This document shows positions 1 through 12,423 of a DNA stretch of 64,000 nt, piece by piece. Location: NCBI GenBank assembly GCA_018340375.1, contig JAFFJZ010000072.1, positions 1 to 64,000 of the forward strand, read 5' to 3'. Position numbers and translations under genes: made by a program. Source of the DNA: Gonatopus flavifemur. Lineage: Eukaryota; Arthropoda; Insecta; Hymenoptera; Dryinidae. Position 1 is the stretch's first letter, and each line of letters opens with the position of its first letter. Below the pieces are notes generated by a model. That model was not told the DNA's origin. It did no database searches and was given only the letters and a program-made list of their open reading frames with translations.

Positions 1-20
1 AATTACTGATTTGCCAAGGA

Positions 21-487
21 AAATTGTTTATAAAATTGTTTATAACAATCATGAATATCAATCCCATCTGAAATCCATTCAATATCTATGAATATTCATG
101 ATGATTCTCAATAAATACTACGAAAAAAGAATTCCTTTCCCATTCAGAAACCTCCAAATTGAAAATTTGTTTATAAAATTGTTAATAACAATTGTTGATG
201 TTGACTTTTGTTGAAATTCGATTACAGATTGTGACTGATGGAAACTCTATATGAAAAACGGGGAAAAAAAATCATTTTACCCCCTCAAAATACCTCTGAC
301 TTGAGGATTTGTTTATAAAATTGTTTATAACAATGATGGATATCAGTTTTCATCTTTGTTCTTTCACGAAAAATGTTCCTTGAAATAATTCCAAGGACCT
401 AAAAATAAGAACTTCATTTTTACATCGAGAATTATCCCAATTATTGATTTTCCAACGAAAATTGTTTATAAAATTGTTTATAACAAT
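21..487. repeat. Four spaced copies of a 27-bp hairpin-forming repeat
   Basis: A motif close to attgtttataaaattgttt followed by ataacaat occurs at 21-50, 163-193, 306-334 and 457-487, spaced about 143 to 151 bp. Each copy can fold: attgtt pairs with aacaat and ataaa pairs with tttat. Copies one and four share the flank aattaytgatttkccaa, so this is probably a decayed tandem array of about 145 bp that may continue left of the window. No coding potential was seen. Confidence 0.6.
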
Positions 488-2490
488 CGGATTCATAATT
501 ATGCGAATTATTCATGTTCAATGAGCACATCTGCAATAATCTTGCTGAATAGTAACTTCATCTAGAGACTTTTCCGGAAGATACAAGCTCAAATACAAAA
601 AATTGGAGATTTTTCCACTCTTTTTGTTTATTTATTGAAAAATTGAGGGAGAAACTGAAAAATGAGGAACGACGGTTCTCTTAAGAATTCAATCCTGAGC
701 ATTTTAAAAAAAAAATCATCCAAATCGGTTAAGAATTACGACCTGTGGTAGATTTTGAACACTAAATTCCTGAATTCCACCACTGTGCAATCGGACTTGA
801 GGCTCAATTATTGAATAATGAATCAATTTATCCTCATTTCTCTCAATTCCTTGTCCCTCTCATATTTTAATGCATTCATCCACAGCCCAGGACCATGTTT
901 CCACAATACTCAAGTGCTCAATTTAGGATAAATATTTCTATTCGCCTGACATGATTGAATGAATTTTTGTCACGATTTGTGTGGCGATTATGTAACTCGA
1001 GGGTCATACAATTTTTTAATCTTTTCTAACTGATGCCGTAATTTTTCTCAGAATGAAAATTGAACTATTGAATTCTTGATTGATTATATCCGAATGAAAT
1101 CCGAGAGGTCCGACAAGACCTTGATACTGAGGAAAATTTCTTGCGATACCTGAGGAAAAATGGAATAGATCGGAGGAAGATTCAATTGAATCTAAAAGGA
1201 AGCTCATTGTATGTAATTTAATCCCATTACATATTATTAGATGTCATTAGATCTGAAAAATAAAAATCGAAAAATTTGTGAAGTCTGGGGTAGAAAATTT
1301 GAAAAATTAATTCTTTCAGAACCAATGTTCAATCAAAAAGGGTTTCCTCGTGAAACTTTTGCACCCTTGTATTGCCATCCTCAGCCTAAACCGACTGTAC
1401 CTCCTCACCGTATTTCCATATTTTGAAGTTTCGAAACATTTAGCATTTGATCTAAACTTATACATGTTGAATGACATGAACGTTTTCATTTCCATAAGAG
1501 TTCTCAGAATTATTCTGAATAATATAAGAATTTCTTGCATTGAAATATATATACAATCCTTATTTGAATATGAGTATGTGAAAAAACAAGTTCTTGTTTT
1601 TTTGCCGAAATCTATCAGATGCCGAAAGTTTTTCATATATTAGTGGACATGATTCTCAATGGGAACATTTTTTCCATCAAATATGGATCCAGTTTGTATT
1701 GATTTTTGTGGAATTTGAATCAGACTTTGATGATATATTTTTCATGGAAAATAAACATTCTGTACAGAATTGCTATCACACGTGACATTCCACGTTCATA
1801 GCAGAACATAGCAGAATATGACCTCAAAAGAACTATTCAAAAGAAAAGGGACTGTTCACATTGAGAGATGACCTCAAAATAATTCAGTTCTGGAAGAATT
1901 GGATTTTCACTTCGAACTTGGTAGATCTCTCCATTCTTGTGTTCAACTACTGAGATCTGATGAGATACAATAAGGTCTAATGATATATGATTATATACAA
2001 TCGGATCTCTATAAATCTATTGCATTCTCCGTCAAGTATTGTTCGTTTGATGTTTATGCACTGCTGTAATGTTCAATTCAGTTCATATGCATGGCCTATC
2101 CCCTTACTGATCGCGAGCAGGTAAGAGATGTGAAATATTAAGAATAATTTCAGAAGTTCTAACAGGTTGTCTACTAATCCTTGAGGTTCAACAAAATTGG
2201 CCAATCATGCGACTCTAATAAAAAGACGAACCAGTAAAAAAAATATGGATTTCAAGCAGTAGACACCCTGTTTTAAGTGAATCATTTGAAAATTCTTTTG
2301 TATTTATGTATTTTACGCATAATCGCAGATCAATCGCAGTATGCTCACAAAATCTTCAAATTACTTGGACTATTCTTTTTTCCTCCCCTCTTCTCATACA
2401 GCACGCTGGTCCCGATGTCGTCACAGATAATTCTTCATGGATTAATCGTGGGATTCTTTCAGAGTCCCCGTTATGACAGTCGAGAATGAG
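488..2490. other. No gene recognised
   Basis: AT-rich sequence. Short open frames on both strands show no family motif, no coherent codon use and no convincing splice borders. Nothing repeated was noticed. Confidence 0.5.
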
Positions 2491-2499
2491 GTTTTCATG

Positions 2500-3183
2500 A
2501 AACCCTAGCATTCAACAAGAAGTCTTTATGAATCCTTCCGGAACCGACATAACGGGAGTTTATTTGGGACATGCTTATGTTGTATGACCGTTTGCGAGGA
2601 AAACTTGTGATTGATCGAGAGCTGTACAAGCAACATGTTATAATTAAAAGAAAGAAGAACTGACTGTGAGACATTAGATGTCCTTTGTGCGAATGGAACA
2701 GTCGGTGTTTTTCTTCATAAAATGTTATAAAAATCCAAGGATACTTGCAGTGGTGGACTGAGAACAACTCTATCTTTCTTTCACTTGCGAGAAACGAATG
2801 ATGAAAGACCGGCAACGCCGGGCTCCTGTTCTTTGTTTCTTGCGGTTTGAAAGAGGATAGAGAAGTGCTCAGTCCGCCACTGGATACGTTGTTTCTTTTA
2901 TGCACGGAAAAAGTACCATCTTATACATCACGATGTGAGAATCGTAGCAGAAGACTATATATGGAAATTAGTCTATTCAAAATGTGGCATTGGGAATTTT
3001 GCTGTTCTTTGGTTGAATCACGTCGAATATTACGATTTTGACTCCTACAAAAAAAGGTCATAACAGCAATATCTGTTCCTCATATCTGATAATCCCTGCT
3101 TTTCCAAGTATGGTCCTATGCTACGATTTCAATATTGTAGTTTATGAGATAACATTTTTTCCGTGTATTTGGAAAATATTGTT
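2500..3183 (-). other. Possible 3' UTR or downstream flank of the membrane-protein gene
   Basis: This lies directly downstream, on the minus strand, of the stop codon at 3184. A minus-strand AATAAA occurs at 2564-2559 and could serve for polyadenylation. The open frame at 2495-2905 has no recognisable domain and is treated as chance. Confidence 0.25.
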
Positions 3184-3591
3184 CTAAACACTTTCGGGTA
3201 CAATTTTATCATAATGGAAAGTACTACTGGAATAAAAACTGCCTCTCTTTGGCATATGCGGAGTTGGAATTTCTTCTTGAAGTGGCTTGTATACTAAACC
3301 ACAATTTTTGTTGTCGATGAGTCCAGGGCGTAACATCATAGGAGGCCTAATCACAGGGCCTCTACCACGCTGTTTCGACATACAAACCACCAGATGTGCT
3401 ATTAATAAGAGTATAGCCAAAGTTAATAGAATGATCGTTATGACGGACCACACTGCTCCATAATACCAAGGACGGTAATCTTCCTGTTGTGGTGACGCAA
3501 AATCCTCGTATTCTTGATTTTGATTCGACCAAGAATTCTCAATCTCTTCGTTATGTCGTATACCATGGTCGAATTGAAAAGAGAATGTTAT
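3184..3591 (-). CDS. Terminal exon: stalk, transmembrane segment and cytoplasmic tail of a single-pass membrane protein
   Basis: On the minus strand the acceptor cattccag precedes an open frame of 135 codons starting at 3591 in phase 0 and ending in a stop at 3186-3184. The first 45 or so residues are polar and acidic (HNEEIENSW, QEYEDF, QQEDYRPWYYG). A strong hydrophobic helix follows (WSVITIILLTLAILLLIAHL), then a basic stop-transfer stretch (SKQRGRG) and a proline-rich tail ending PESV, which could bind a class III PDZ domain. This is type I membrane topology. The exon joins in phase with 22684-22876, whose donor is also phase 0, and belongs by inference to the LRR gene whose cap exons lie at 47 and 50 kb. 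I do not recognise an orthologue. A shorter frame starting at the GTG at 3453 is misleading, because the frame stays open to the splice acceptor. Confidence 0.65.
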   Translation of the reverse strand: MTFSFQFDHGIRHNEEIENSWSNQNQEYEDFASPQQEDYRPWYYGAVWSVITIILLTLAILLLIAHLVVCMSKQRGRGPVIRPPMMLRPGLIDNKNCGLVYKPLQEEIPTPHMPKRGSFYSSSTFHYDKIVPESV

Positions 3592-3649
3592 CTGGAATGA
3601 ACAATATGCCAGAATTATTGTTAGACATTTGTTAGGCTTGTGGAAAAAA

Positions 3650-3990
3650 TTCTCCGAAAATCTCTGAAAATATCAGAGGTTTTCGGTGCAGAGGTTTTCA
3701 GAAAATTTCAGGTATGTTAATAAGTTTCCAGAGAGTTTCAGTGTTTTTCAGACAAGATCAGAGTTTTTTTTTCACCCATAGATAGATATTTGAAGAAGTT
3801 TTCAGTGAAAGTACATGTCCAATAAGCAAGAGTTTTTCAGAATTTTTCGAAGATTTTCAGAGTTTCTCAGATTCTTTCAGGTTTTTACAGATTTTTTAGA
3901 ATTTCTGAGAGTTTTTCAGTTAGATTCAGAGTTTTACAGTCAAATTCAGGGAAATTTTCAGTGATGTCCAGAGAAATTTTGTTCACCAGA
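3650..3990. repeat. Degenerate tttcagag-rich simple repeat
   Basis: More than fifteen imperfect copies of ttttcagag or tttttcag follow each other with irregular spacing. The same kind of tract recurs at 50100-50320, next to another exon of the putative LRR gene. The period is too loose for a clean minisatellite. Confidence 0.5.
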
Positions 3991-4489
3991 GTACTTGTAA
4001 GAATTGATATGCGTTTGCTATGGAAAACAACACATTTCGATCTGTGTAATCTGTTCAATCTTTTATTGCGATTAACGATTTCATTTGGTTGGAAAAAGTG
4101 ACGAAGGAATTGGATTAAATTCTTGGTTTCAAATGCACTTGTATGCTCTTGATTGTTTGTCTACGCTGTCCACAAAACAGACAATATAAATCTGAGAGCA
4201 CGTTCTGTTTCTCTCATTTTTTGAACAAAATTATCTCATAACTAATTTGTTTCGTGGTATTCAATGAGAAGATTCGCACGAAAAGACCAAGTTCATTGAT
4301 AATGAACAGTTTATTTTCAATATTTAGAAAAAAGAAAGAGGAAGAGAAAGACAGAACTGCTAAAGACGGCTATGGGTACTTGGAGCCAATAATGGAGAAG
4401 AATCTTTCATATTTCTCCTTTCTGTCGTCATATCTATAAGATCGTTTCAGGGAGTGCTTTTGAGGGAAAAGTGTCCACATTTTCCATTT

Positions 4490-4640
4490 CTGAGGAATAT
4501 ATTTCCCAGAAGAACAACATGGTCGCCCAACGTTCAATGAACATTGAATAAACATCCAATCAACGTACGGACATTTTGACGTCCAAGGAACATTCATCAA
4601 ATGTACGTGAACGTTCCACGAACGTTTCGAGGTCTTGGTT
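4490..4640. repeat. Cluster of gaacgttc-like palindromes
   Basis: Repeated aacgttc and gaacattc words, several palindromic, occur here, at 5605-5690 and at 54230-54330. They look like fragments of one dispersed repeat family. No ends or target duplications could be set. Confidence 0.35.
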
Positions 4641-4847
4641 CTCTTGGGCTTGAGAGCCCAAAGCTTCTGAGGAATTCATGAATGTTTACACTCCTGATCG
4701 GAACACTATAAAAATACGTCAATTACTGCCTCGGAAATATCATTCAAGGAAGTTTTTTGAGATAAAGAATGTGTTCACATAAACACTTTCACTTTGAAGA
4801 TTCCCAATCAAATTTGTCAAACACTTCTCAATAAATAAGATCCCGGG

Positions 4848-5331
4848 TAGAAATTTGTTTGGGCGTCACATTCACCATTCATGTACTAGATGGGACCCAT
4901 GTGCGGACAACTGGATAACACATTTCAGCCAATTTGACTGTAGTGCTCGAACATTTAGTTGATTCATGTAGATTTTTCATGCGTCAACTGATCGTCAAAT
5001 AACATTATTGTTCGTCGGAGGAATGAAAGGAGGCCCAAACGTTTCAATTCGTCATCCTGGACTATTTTATGGGAATAAATTCAAAAGCAACGTTCTTGGC
5101 TTGAGATTACATGTCAAAATACATTGTTACCTTATTTATAGGCGTAATTTTACAGAAAAAACATGATCTCACATTTCTAATTGACAATTTGAACGACATT
5201 CTTGCAATTCTCTGAGACATCTGGATGGGCAAAGGCTAGAAAGTGCGTTACAAAACTAGATGGAAACCAACTTAACACTTGGGAAAACTAGCTGGGGTCC
5301 ATCTAATTCCCAATCATAATTCCTACCAGGG
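4848..5331. mobile_element. Possible short inverted-repeat element (MITE)
   Basis: The left end reads tcccgggtagaaatt and the right end, reversed, tccctggtaggaatt, so the tips match at 13 of 15 bases. They resemble the CCCTGGTAGAAAT tips of the large foldback element at 16570-20382. No clear target duplication is visible and the interior is not coding. This is a weak call. Confidence 0.35.
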
Positions 5332-6062
5332 ATCAAATTCTAATTGAATCCAATTACAAGTTTGAATGATTCATCTTTACCTGCGAAACTGATTGTTGAA
5401 TGATGATTCGAATCATGTCAAAACGATAACCCAAAGCATGAAGAACGGCACAGGGAAAACAAAGAAGTCATTGTTAGAGGACCTACGATTGTTTCGTTCC
5501 GACGTATCCTTGTATGGTATTTTGAATATTTTTCATATATCAAATGAATGCATTCCAAGTTTATATCATGCACACCTGGAGGAGAAAGTGAGGGCCCCTA
5601 AAAGAACATGAACATTCAACAAAAGTTCCTTGAACCTAAAATGAAGGTATGGACATTTGAAGGTTCATTGAACGTTCGTTGAATGTGAATTCAGCTTAAA
5701 TCAATCTATTTGAGCCGTGTTCTCTGGGGGACAAGTTGTGTTTCCCACCATCATTCCTTTCTTTGAATCTGTCATCATTTCATGAGAAAAGGATACGTTA
5801 AAATTGTTGTATGACGTTAATTTTGAGAGGTACGGAAATGGGTATGCAAAAACTATCAGTGTTACTCCCCTAATAAACCCCCCGCCCCCCTAATTCCAAG
5901 TTGCGTCTCCGTGGACTCTACGTGGGTAAATGGTGGATGTGGACAAAAAGTGGATGAACGTAGACCACGTCTCTCCGGAACCACGTGGAGACAACGTAGA
6001 GGCAACATGGAGATGTCTGGTGCTGTACGGGTCACATTTCGGTCTGTTGCATAAATCAATGA

Positions 6063-6325
6063 GCTCTATAATATACTGGAGTGCGCATTTCCTAGGAACC
6101 TATCTTCAGGGAGAGGAGCCATTGACTAGAGAGACAAGACTAACAAAAATAGCACCTTCGTTGAAAATATTGATGATTTCCACAATATTTGTAGGGAAGG
6201 TAATAGTTGGATGGGTAATGCCATCTCTCTCATGCATTCACTGCTTCTTCCTCTCTCTGACAACGGATTTTTCTTCCCATTTCATCGAATATCTGGAGAG
6301 TGTGCACTCTAGTATATTATAGAGC
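6063..6325. mobile_element. 263-bp MITE with about 25-bp terminal inverted repeats
   Basis: The left tip gctctataatatactggagt and the reversed right tip gctctataatatactagagt differ at one base and continue with gcgca versus gcaca. The interior is non-coding. The target duplication is unclear, so the superfamily is left open. Confidence 0.65.
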
Positions 6326-6639
6326 CCAATGGCATGAATTGATAAATTGGGCACCTCTTCCATGCGTTTTTCTTTCTATTTCCCAATTTCAACGGTAATG
6401 CGTCACGTCTTGCTACAACCCGATCAACTTCAGCTTTGGCAAGAATTATTCTCTTGTCTGATAAGACAATTTTTGGGAGCGGCGTGAACGATATCTCGCA
6501 AAAACATCTCCCTGTACAACTCAACGGCCACCCTGGTTTTCATTCCTAAAATATCTCAAAACGATGAATAGCCAATATTGGAGACACAACATGGAAACAC
6601 ATATTGAGGTGAATGCAGTCCACCCTCTGTGTTCTGTGC

Positions 6640-6780
6640 AATAGTGCTGCGAGATATTTGAAAAAATATCGGTATTGGGGTATCGATATTTATCATAACT
6701 GAAATATCGATATGCGATAAATATCGGAACCGAAATATCGATATTCCCCGATATTATCTCTATAATATTGATAATCACAT
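6640..6780. repeat. atatcgat-rich dispersed repeat
   Basis: Dense atatcgat, cgatattt and gataaatatcgg words, many of them self-complementary. A related tract lies at 21945-22085, where it ends in gtcgatcacta. Such tracts are probably remnants of hAT-type non-autonomous elements, but the ends are not resolved. Confidence 0.45.
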
Positions 6781-6787
6781 ATATAAA

Positions 6788-7176
6788 TGTAAAGGAAATG
6801 TAGTTCTTTCAATTTGAATGAGCCGCGCTCTTTATGCTCTAAGCAACATGTGAAATGACCCCGCTAGATGGAACAAGCAGAGCGAGGATCAGAGTGATTG
6901 ATTATCAATAGACAGAGGCAGATTGACAAGAGATGAAAGAAGCGGATTTTTGTGTACGGAAGACAGATATTCAAAAGATTCATTAAAAGAGATCATTCAA
7001 CACCAATGATCAAGTTCGTAAATAAAGAAAGGATAATAATAGGCTTTAATTGTCGTTTCTTTGTTTACAGGTAGGAGTGTAAATATTGTAAATATTGTAC
7101 ATAAAGTACGTGAATAAATTTCACGCTTTGTTTACAGAGAAACACATTGTGTCGGTTATTATATGCAAGCGACCTG
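6788..7176 (+). repeat. 5' LTR of gypsy element A
   Basis: It begins tgtaaagg and matches the 3' LTR over almost its whole length, including blocks such as gagccgcgctctt and acacattgtgtcggttatta. The shared sequence ends near cgacct. The exact end is uncertain by several bases because no clean CA terminus separates it from the leader. Confidence 0.8.
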
Positions 7177-7216
7177 CAAAAGATAGTATCCTTATAAAAC
7201 GACAATTTCAGAGAAT

Positions 7217-8053
7217 ATGGAAAAACTACAATTTGAATTTGCAGTGGTCGCATCACCCAAGGATGATAAAACGAATATAATTGTCATATCTTCGATTTAT
7301 ACAGAGGAAGGAAAAAGGTACGTTCTACCGGCAGAGTTCAGACAAGTAGATTATCATAAAGAACTGATGAAAACAGAGAATTATAGTAAAGTGAAGAATA
7401 CCCCGAAAATGAGACATCAAAAAAGAAAAGTGTGGATAAAAATGACAGTAGAGTTAAAAAATACCTATATAGATGAAGATCGGAATTTGCAATTTGGAGG
7501 TCAATATTTAAAAGAAATAGAGGAGGAAAAATCAGAAGATAAAACACGAAATGATAATTTGACAAAAATATCAGAAAAGCTTGTAGAATCATCGAAAAGG
7601 AAAGGAAATGGGAAGAATTTAAAAGAAATTCCAGAAAAGTTGATGATTGAAAAGTTCACTAGTAAACACTCGAATGCGAAACAGTGGTTAGAAACGTTTG
7701 AGAAAGAGTGTGTAAGATTTTATATCGTAGAGGATGGAACGAAAATCGAAATACTGGGATGGTTTTTAGATAAAACTTGCTCAGACTGGCACTGTGCAAC
7801 ATTAACGAAGTTAACTGTTCAGGCAGGATGGGAAGAATTGAAGGATAGATTCTTAGAAACTTTCGCGGATAAAGGATGGAGCACTGTAAAGTATGCTTTA
7901 TCATCTAAATATAAAGAAGGATCCCTTACGGATTATGCAATGAAGAAAGAAAGACTTTTGTTGGACATGAATAAAGATATCGATTCAAAAACATTGACAA
8001 CCCTCATAGCAATTGGATTGCCAGAATTCATTATCAACAAAATAGATAGATAG
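7217..8053 (+). pseudogene. Gag, N-terminal part, of gypsy A (interrupted by a LINE)
   Basis: 278 codons are open from an ATG 40 bp past the 5' LTR. The first half is lysine- and glutamate-rich. The second half has the character of a retrotransposon Gag/capsid domain, with a core around AKQWLETFEKEC, GWEELKDRFLETFAD and ALSSKYKEGSLTDYAMKKE. The frame is cut at NKIDR by the 3' tail of the inserted LINE. The nucleocapsid part resumes at 13273. The family is inferred from this motif pattern and from its place between LTR and protease. Confidence 0.7.
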
Positions 8054-8429
8054 ATAGATAGATATGTTTATTCATGTTCTAGGATGAACATCCTGTGGAA
8101 CAATTGAGAAAGAAGTATAAACAATAACAAAGATATTATATACAAAAATACTTATATATATACAGCATTAAACCCACAGCCCGAAAAGCAAAAAGAAGGC
8201 AGAATGAATGAACTTAAAAATAAAGATGAAATGAGAATGAGAGTGAGGATGAGATTACAAAGGTGTGAGAAATGAAAATACAGATATAAGATAGAGATAC
8301 AATAGTTATAAATGCGCAGAATGAAAATGAAGGCAAATGAAAATACAGATATAAAATAGAGATACAATAGTTATAAATGCGCAGAATGAAGATGAAGGCA
8401 AGAAAAGCGTAAGATGAACCACGATGAAC

Positions 8430-11241
8430 CTACTTGAAAAGGAGTATATGTCTATGAGTGAGAAAGGGTGGGGTGAGCAAGAAGTCATAATACTTCTTTT
8501 TGAAGACGTTAGGGGAAGAGCTACACTTGATGTTATCTGGGATCGTGTTCCAGAGTTTACTACCTGTTATCGAAAAAGATTTTTGATATGTGGTAGTACG
8601 ATGCAGTGGTATTTTAAGGAGCCCCCTATTCGATCTAGTGCAACGAATTGCATCAGAGGTACCAAAGTTAAAACGATCGTAAAGAAAAGGAGGATCCTTG
8701 AAAGCAAATAGATGATGCAAGTACGACCCCAGGAAAAATTTCCGTCGCTCAGAAAGTTTGAGCCAGCCGAGGCGCGTGAAGAAAGGAGAGATGTGAACAT
8801 CTTTCCTGAGATTGAAAATAAACCGCACGCAGGCATTCAGTTTACGCTGCAGACGTATACTGTCTCCTTCGGAGAGATCAGTGAGAACTAAGCAACAATA
8901 ATCAAAATAAGGTATAACTAGTGTTGAAATCAGTTTAGTTCTCATCTGGATAGAGAGTGCGTTGCCATTAGGTCGCAATTGGTAGAGTGCGCACGAGACT
9001 TTCCTGCAGACAGAAGTTACTTGCTCATTCCAATTAAGAGAAGGTGTCAGAATGATCCCAAGCGATTTAAGCGAAGAGACAAGATTTATAGGGGTGCCCT
9101 AAAGTATGATGTCCGGTAAGGAGCGAAGAGAAATATCGTTGACGTAACGTGGAGAACCAAGGATCATGCAATTGGTTTTCAAGGGGTTCAGAATTAGGTA
9201 GTTGGTGGAGCACCAGCTGGCAATTCTCTGTATATCGTCATTCAATTTCGAGATACATTCGTCTATGAGAAAAGGTGGAGTATGCAAATAAATATAAAAG
9301 TCATCAGCGAATTTGAAGAGTTTACAATGGTGAATGATCGAATTTATGTCGGTGACATACAGTGCGAATAAGAGAGGGCCCAGGCGAGAGCCTTGGGGAA
9401 CACCTGAGGTAACTGGAGTCCATTCGAAGCAACCTTTAGAGCTTCTAACTGATTGCGTGCGACCAGATAGATAGGACCAAAACCACTTCAGCACGGGGGT
9501 AGATATATTGAAAGAAGCGAGTTTTTGTATAAGCAAAGAGTGGTTAACGGTATCAAAAGCTCTTGAGAAATCAAACCCCACCAAAAGAGTGATCGATCGC
9601 TTCACGAACATCATCAGACAATTTTAAAAGAGCAGTTTGAGTGGAGCGGTGTTTGATGAATCCACACTGATATTGGTCAAGTAGAGAATTCTTGGTCAAA
9701 AAATCACACAAGAAGTGATGGACGATCTTTTCAAGTATTTTAGATGACTCACAGAGAATGGAGATAGGGCGAAAATCACGTGGAGTTTGTGGAGATCTTG
9801 TTTTAGGTATAGGTGTAATGAAGGAGCGTTTCCACGCCATAGGAAAGAGAGATAGCATGAGAGAGGAATTGAATAAGGTCAGTAGGAATGGAAAAATGGA
9901 CGGAGCGATCAGGTTAAGAAATCGACCAGGAAGCCCATCTGGAGGAATAGTATTTGAGTTAGAAAAATGATAGAAATGTAGCAGATCATGAGGAGTCAAG
10001 TGAGGGAAAAAGAAAAGGTTATCACTGTAGCCGAGACTTTGGTCGAGAATGGGCGGTGGAGGACAGGCCGGATGAAAGCCAGCAGAGAAGTGTAAACTAA
10101 GCTCGTTCACACAAAATTTATCCGCGGGCGGATGATTACTATTAGATTTGATTATTCTCAGGGTACGAAGTTCTCTCCAAAGTGTGCGTGAGTCGGGAGT
10201 GCCCATCAATCTGTCGTTATAATATTGACGCTTCGCATTCCTGAGAGAAGTAACAACGTTGTTCCTCAGTCGTGTGAAGAGTAGATGACATTCAGGATTT
10301 CTTGTGCGGAGATATGTCCTCCTCGCAGTGTTACGTTCACGGATGAGATTACGAATCTCCTGAGTTATCCAGGGAGAAGGAGGACGTCTGGGAGTGAACC
10401 TTCTGATCAGTACTTCACTATTGTATAGATCAGTGAGATAATCATGGAAAACCCCAACACACTCATCAATATTTGTAATACCCGAGTTCCCAATGTTCAG
10501 CAAAATCGATGGTATATCAATATCTTGCCCATTGATACGCGAGTAATCATGCACAGAGACGATCTGCTGTTGACCCATGGGTAGATTGAAAGAGTATTCA
10601 ATTGAGATCATGTCATGCCGAGATAGAAAAGGCATTTCCTTTTGTTCATGGTCAATCACTTTGGAGAGATCGTCCACTACACATAAGTCAAGCAAGGTAG
10701 AAGAGATGGACGTGTGATGAGTGGGGCCGTAGGGGACAATGGCCAGATTCAGACTGGAGAGTATTTTACGGAGATAAGTACTATCAGGAGATGAACGACA
10801 CAAGTCGGTGTTCCAGTCACCCATAATGATTTTGTCGTGATAGTCAGTACTCAGTGTAGAGATCACCGTTTCCAAATTAGCAAATCCTATTTTCGGAGGT
10901 CTGTAAACTACACCAATGAGTACTTTGCGCATACACGTGCTGGAAACCTGGACGAATAGATATTCGGGTTGTGGACAAGTGGCATCGTACTCAGATTTCT
11001 GTATAATTTTGTATTGGAGATTCTGTTTAATATAGAGACAGACCCCCCCGCCAATACGACCCACCCTATCGCAACGAAAGACCACATATCCATCCAATGA
11101 GCAGAATGAGTCATCCATGTCACTCCTAAACCAGGTCTCAGATACCGCAATAACATCGTACTTATTCGGATTCTTAGTGCAGAAAAAATCAGAGAATTCA
11201 TCAAAATGAGCCATAAGTGATTGTGCATTAACATGACACAT
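8430..11241 (-). pseudogene. LINE ORF2: AP-like endonuclease and reverse transcriptase
   Basis: The protein begins MCHVNAQSL and holds an endonuclease/exonuclease/phosphatase domain with AVSETWF, GVVYRPP, IMGDWNTD and SRHDMISIEY, the usual metal and phosphate-binding blocks. The RT follows, with GFDFSRAFDTVNH, SGVPQGSRLGP and the catalytic box FADD. A C-terminal region ends near SSSPNVFKKKYYDFL. One frameshift lies near 9590 between the endonuclease/early RT frame and the RT core, and one in-frame TAG lies at 9101-9099, so it is inactive, but only just. The pattern fits the CR1 group; the exact clade is not determined. Confidence 0.85.
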
Positions 11242-11295
11242 TTTTAACGAACGGAAAACTTCATTAGAGTGAGAGTTTGAGGGTCGAATCGGGAG

Positions 11296-12423
11296 TCACC
11301 TAAGTTGATCAAAGTCCCTGTTAGATGAGATGACGATAACATTTGAGGTATTATCTTTTTTCACCAGAATACGTCCATTCCTCGACCAAGTATGGAGATA
11401 TCCTTTAGACTTCGCAACTTTCTTAGTTTCTGCGAGAAGAGAGGCTATATCAGACGGCAGATATTCATTAAGATAAAGCCTAGACTTAGGTAGAGAGGGA
11501 TTAATATCAGACGCGTCGACTAATCCTGTAGAACGTTTGGCCTCAAGTATTTCCGTTCGGAGAGAAGGAGAATCAAGCTCCATAAGGATGGTACGTGGAC
11601 GCGATGTAGTTTTGGTGGAGCGAAGACGAAATGCTCTCACAATGTTAGATTGGGTGATCTGAACATTAAGATGAGCCAAGACATCCATGATACGGTTTGG
11701 AATGAATTCATCAGGAAGTTCAGGTAATCCTGAAAGAGTGAGAAGGTTCCTATTTGATTGAGAACGCAGCGCTCGAAGTTCTTCTTGCAACTTGGTATTT
11801 TGTTGTTCCAATTCAGAGATGCGTGCTGAGTGAGATTGAGAGTTATCTTCGATGGTTATAACACGCTGGCTAAGCGATATGAGGCTGGCATCAGTCATTT
11901 TGATAGAAGAGGAATTCTGTTCCAGTGAGGTTTTTAATTCCTGGTAGTCTTGAGTGAGCGATTTCACATCCTGATTGACTGTCATAACAGCCTGTTCAAG
12001 CCCCGCAAATTCGCTGGATAAAGAGGAAACATTGTTTTCGATGGAAGACAGTTGTTGAAGTCGAGCATGAACCTCAGTATTATTGCGTTCTTGCCGCTCA
12101 ATGAAATTATCGAGTTTATCTGAGGATATTTGAATAGCTCTCATAATATCATCTATGGCAAAGGTTGTATTAGGAGGAGTACAACCACTGGTGTTGCGAT
12201 CAACCATCGAAGTTGACGAACAATCAACTTCCATTGATGAGGGAGGGATGTCTCCAGACTTTTTGAAGGATTCCAAGGGACCTTTGCAGAATACAAGCTC
12301 GTTGTTGTGGTTGTACGTTTCATGTAGTTTCACACAACCAGGATGGAAATATTTTATGCACGGTGTACACTTAATGACATCCGTTTTCACAGATTTTCTG
12401 CAGATTGAGCAAATGTGATCCAT
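11296..12423 (-). CDS. LINE ORF1: PHD-like zinc finger plus coiled coil
   Basis: 375 codons, intact. Residues 1-45 form a Cys/His finger of PHD type (CSICRK, CTPCIKYFHPGC, LVFCKG). A long heptad-rich region follows (about 95-220), with many Leu and Ser/Gln positions expected for a trimerising coiled coil. A C-terminal basic domain includes FIPNRIMDVLAHLNV and RPRTILMELDS, which resembles the RNA-binding part of LINE ORF1 proteins. ORF1 proteins of CR1-group LINEs coat the element RNA. It lies 54 bp before ORF2 in the same orientation. Confidence 0.75.
   Translation of the reverse strand: MDHICSICRKSVKTDVIKCTPCIKYFHPGCVKLHETYNHNNELVFCKGPLESFKKSGDIPPSSMEVDCSSTSMVDRNTSGCTPPNTTFAIDDIMRAIQISSDKLDNFIERQERNNTEVHARLQQLSSIENNVSSLSSEFAGLEQAVMTVNQDVKSLTQDYQELKTSLEQNSSSIKMTDASLISLSQRVITIEDNSQSHSARISELEQQNTKLQEELRALRSQSNRNLLTLSGLPELPDEFIPNRIMDVLAHLNVQITQSNIVRAFRLRSTKTTSRPRTILMELDSPSLRTEILEAKRSTGLVDASDINPSLPKSRLYLNEYLPSDIASLLAETKKVAKSKGYLHTWSRNGRILVKKDNTSNVIVISSNRDFDQLR

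Noticed and set aside
2495..2905. 136-codon open frame on the minus strand
   Set aside because: No domain and no codon-like pattern; it lies just downstream of a real terminal exon and is best read as UTR or flank.
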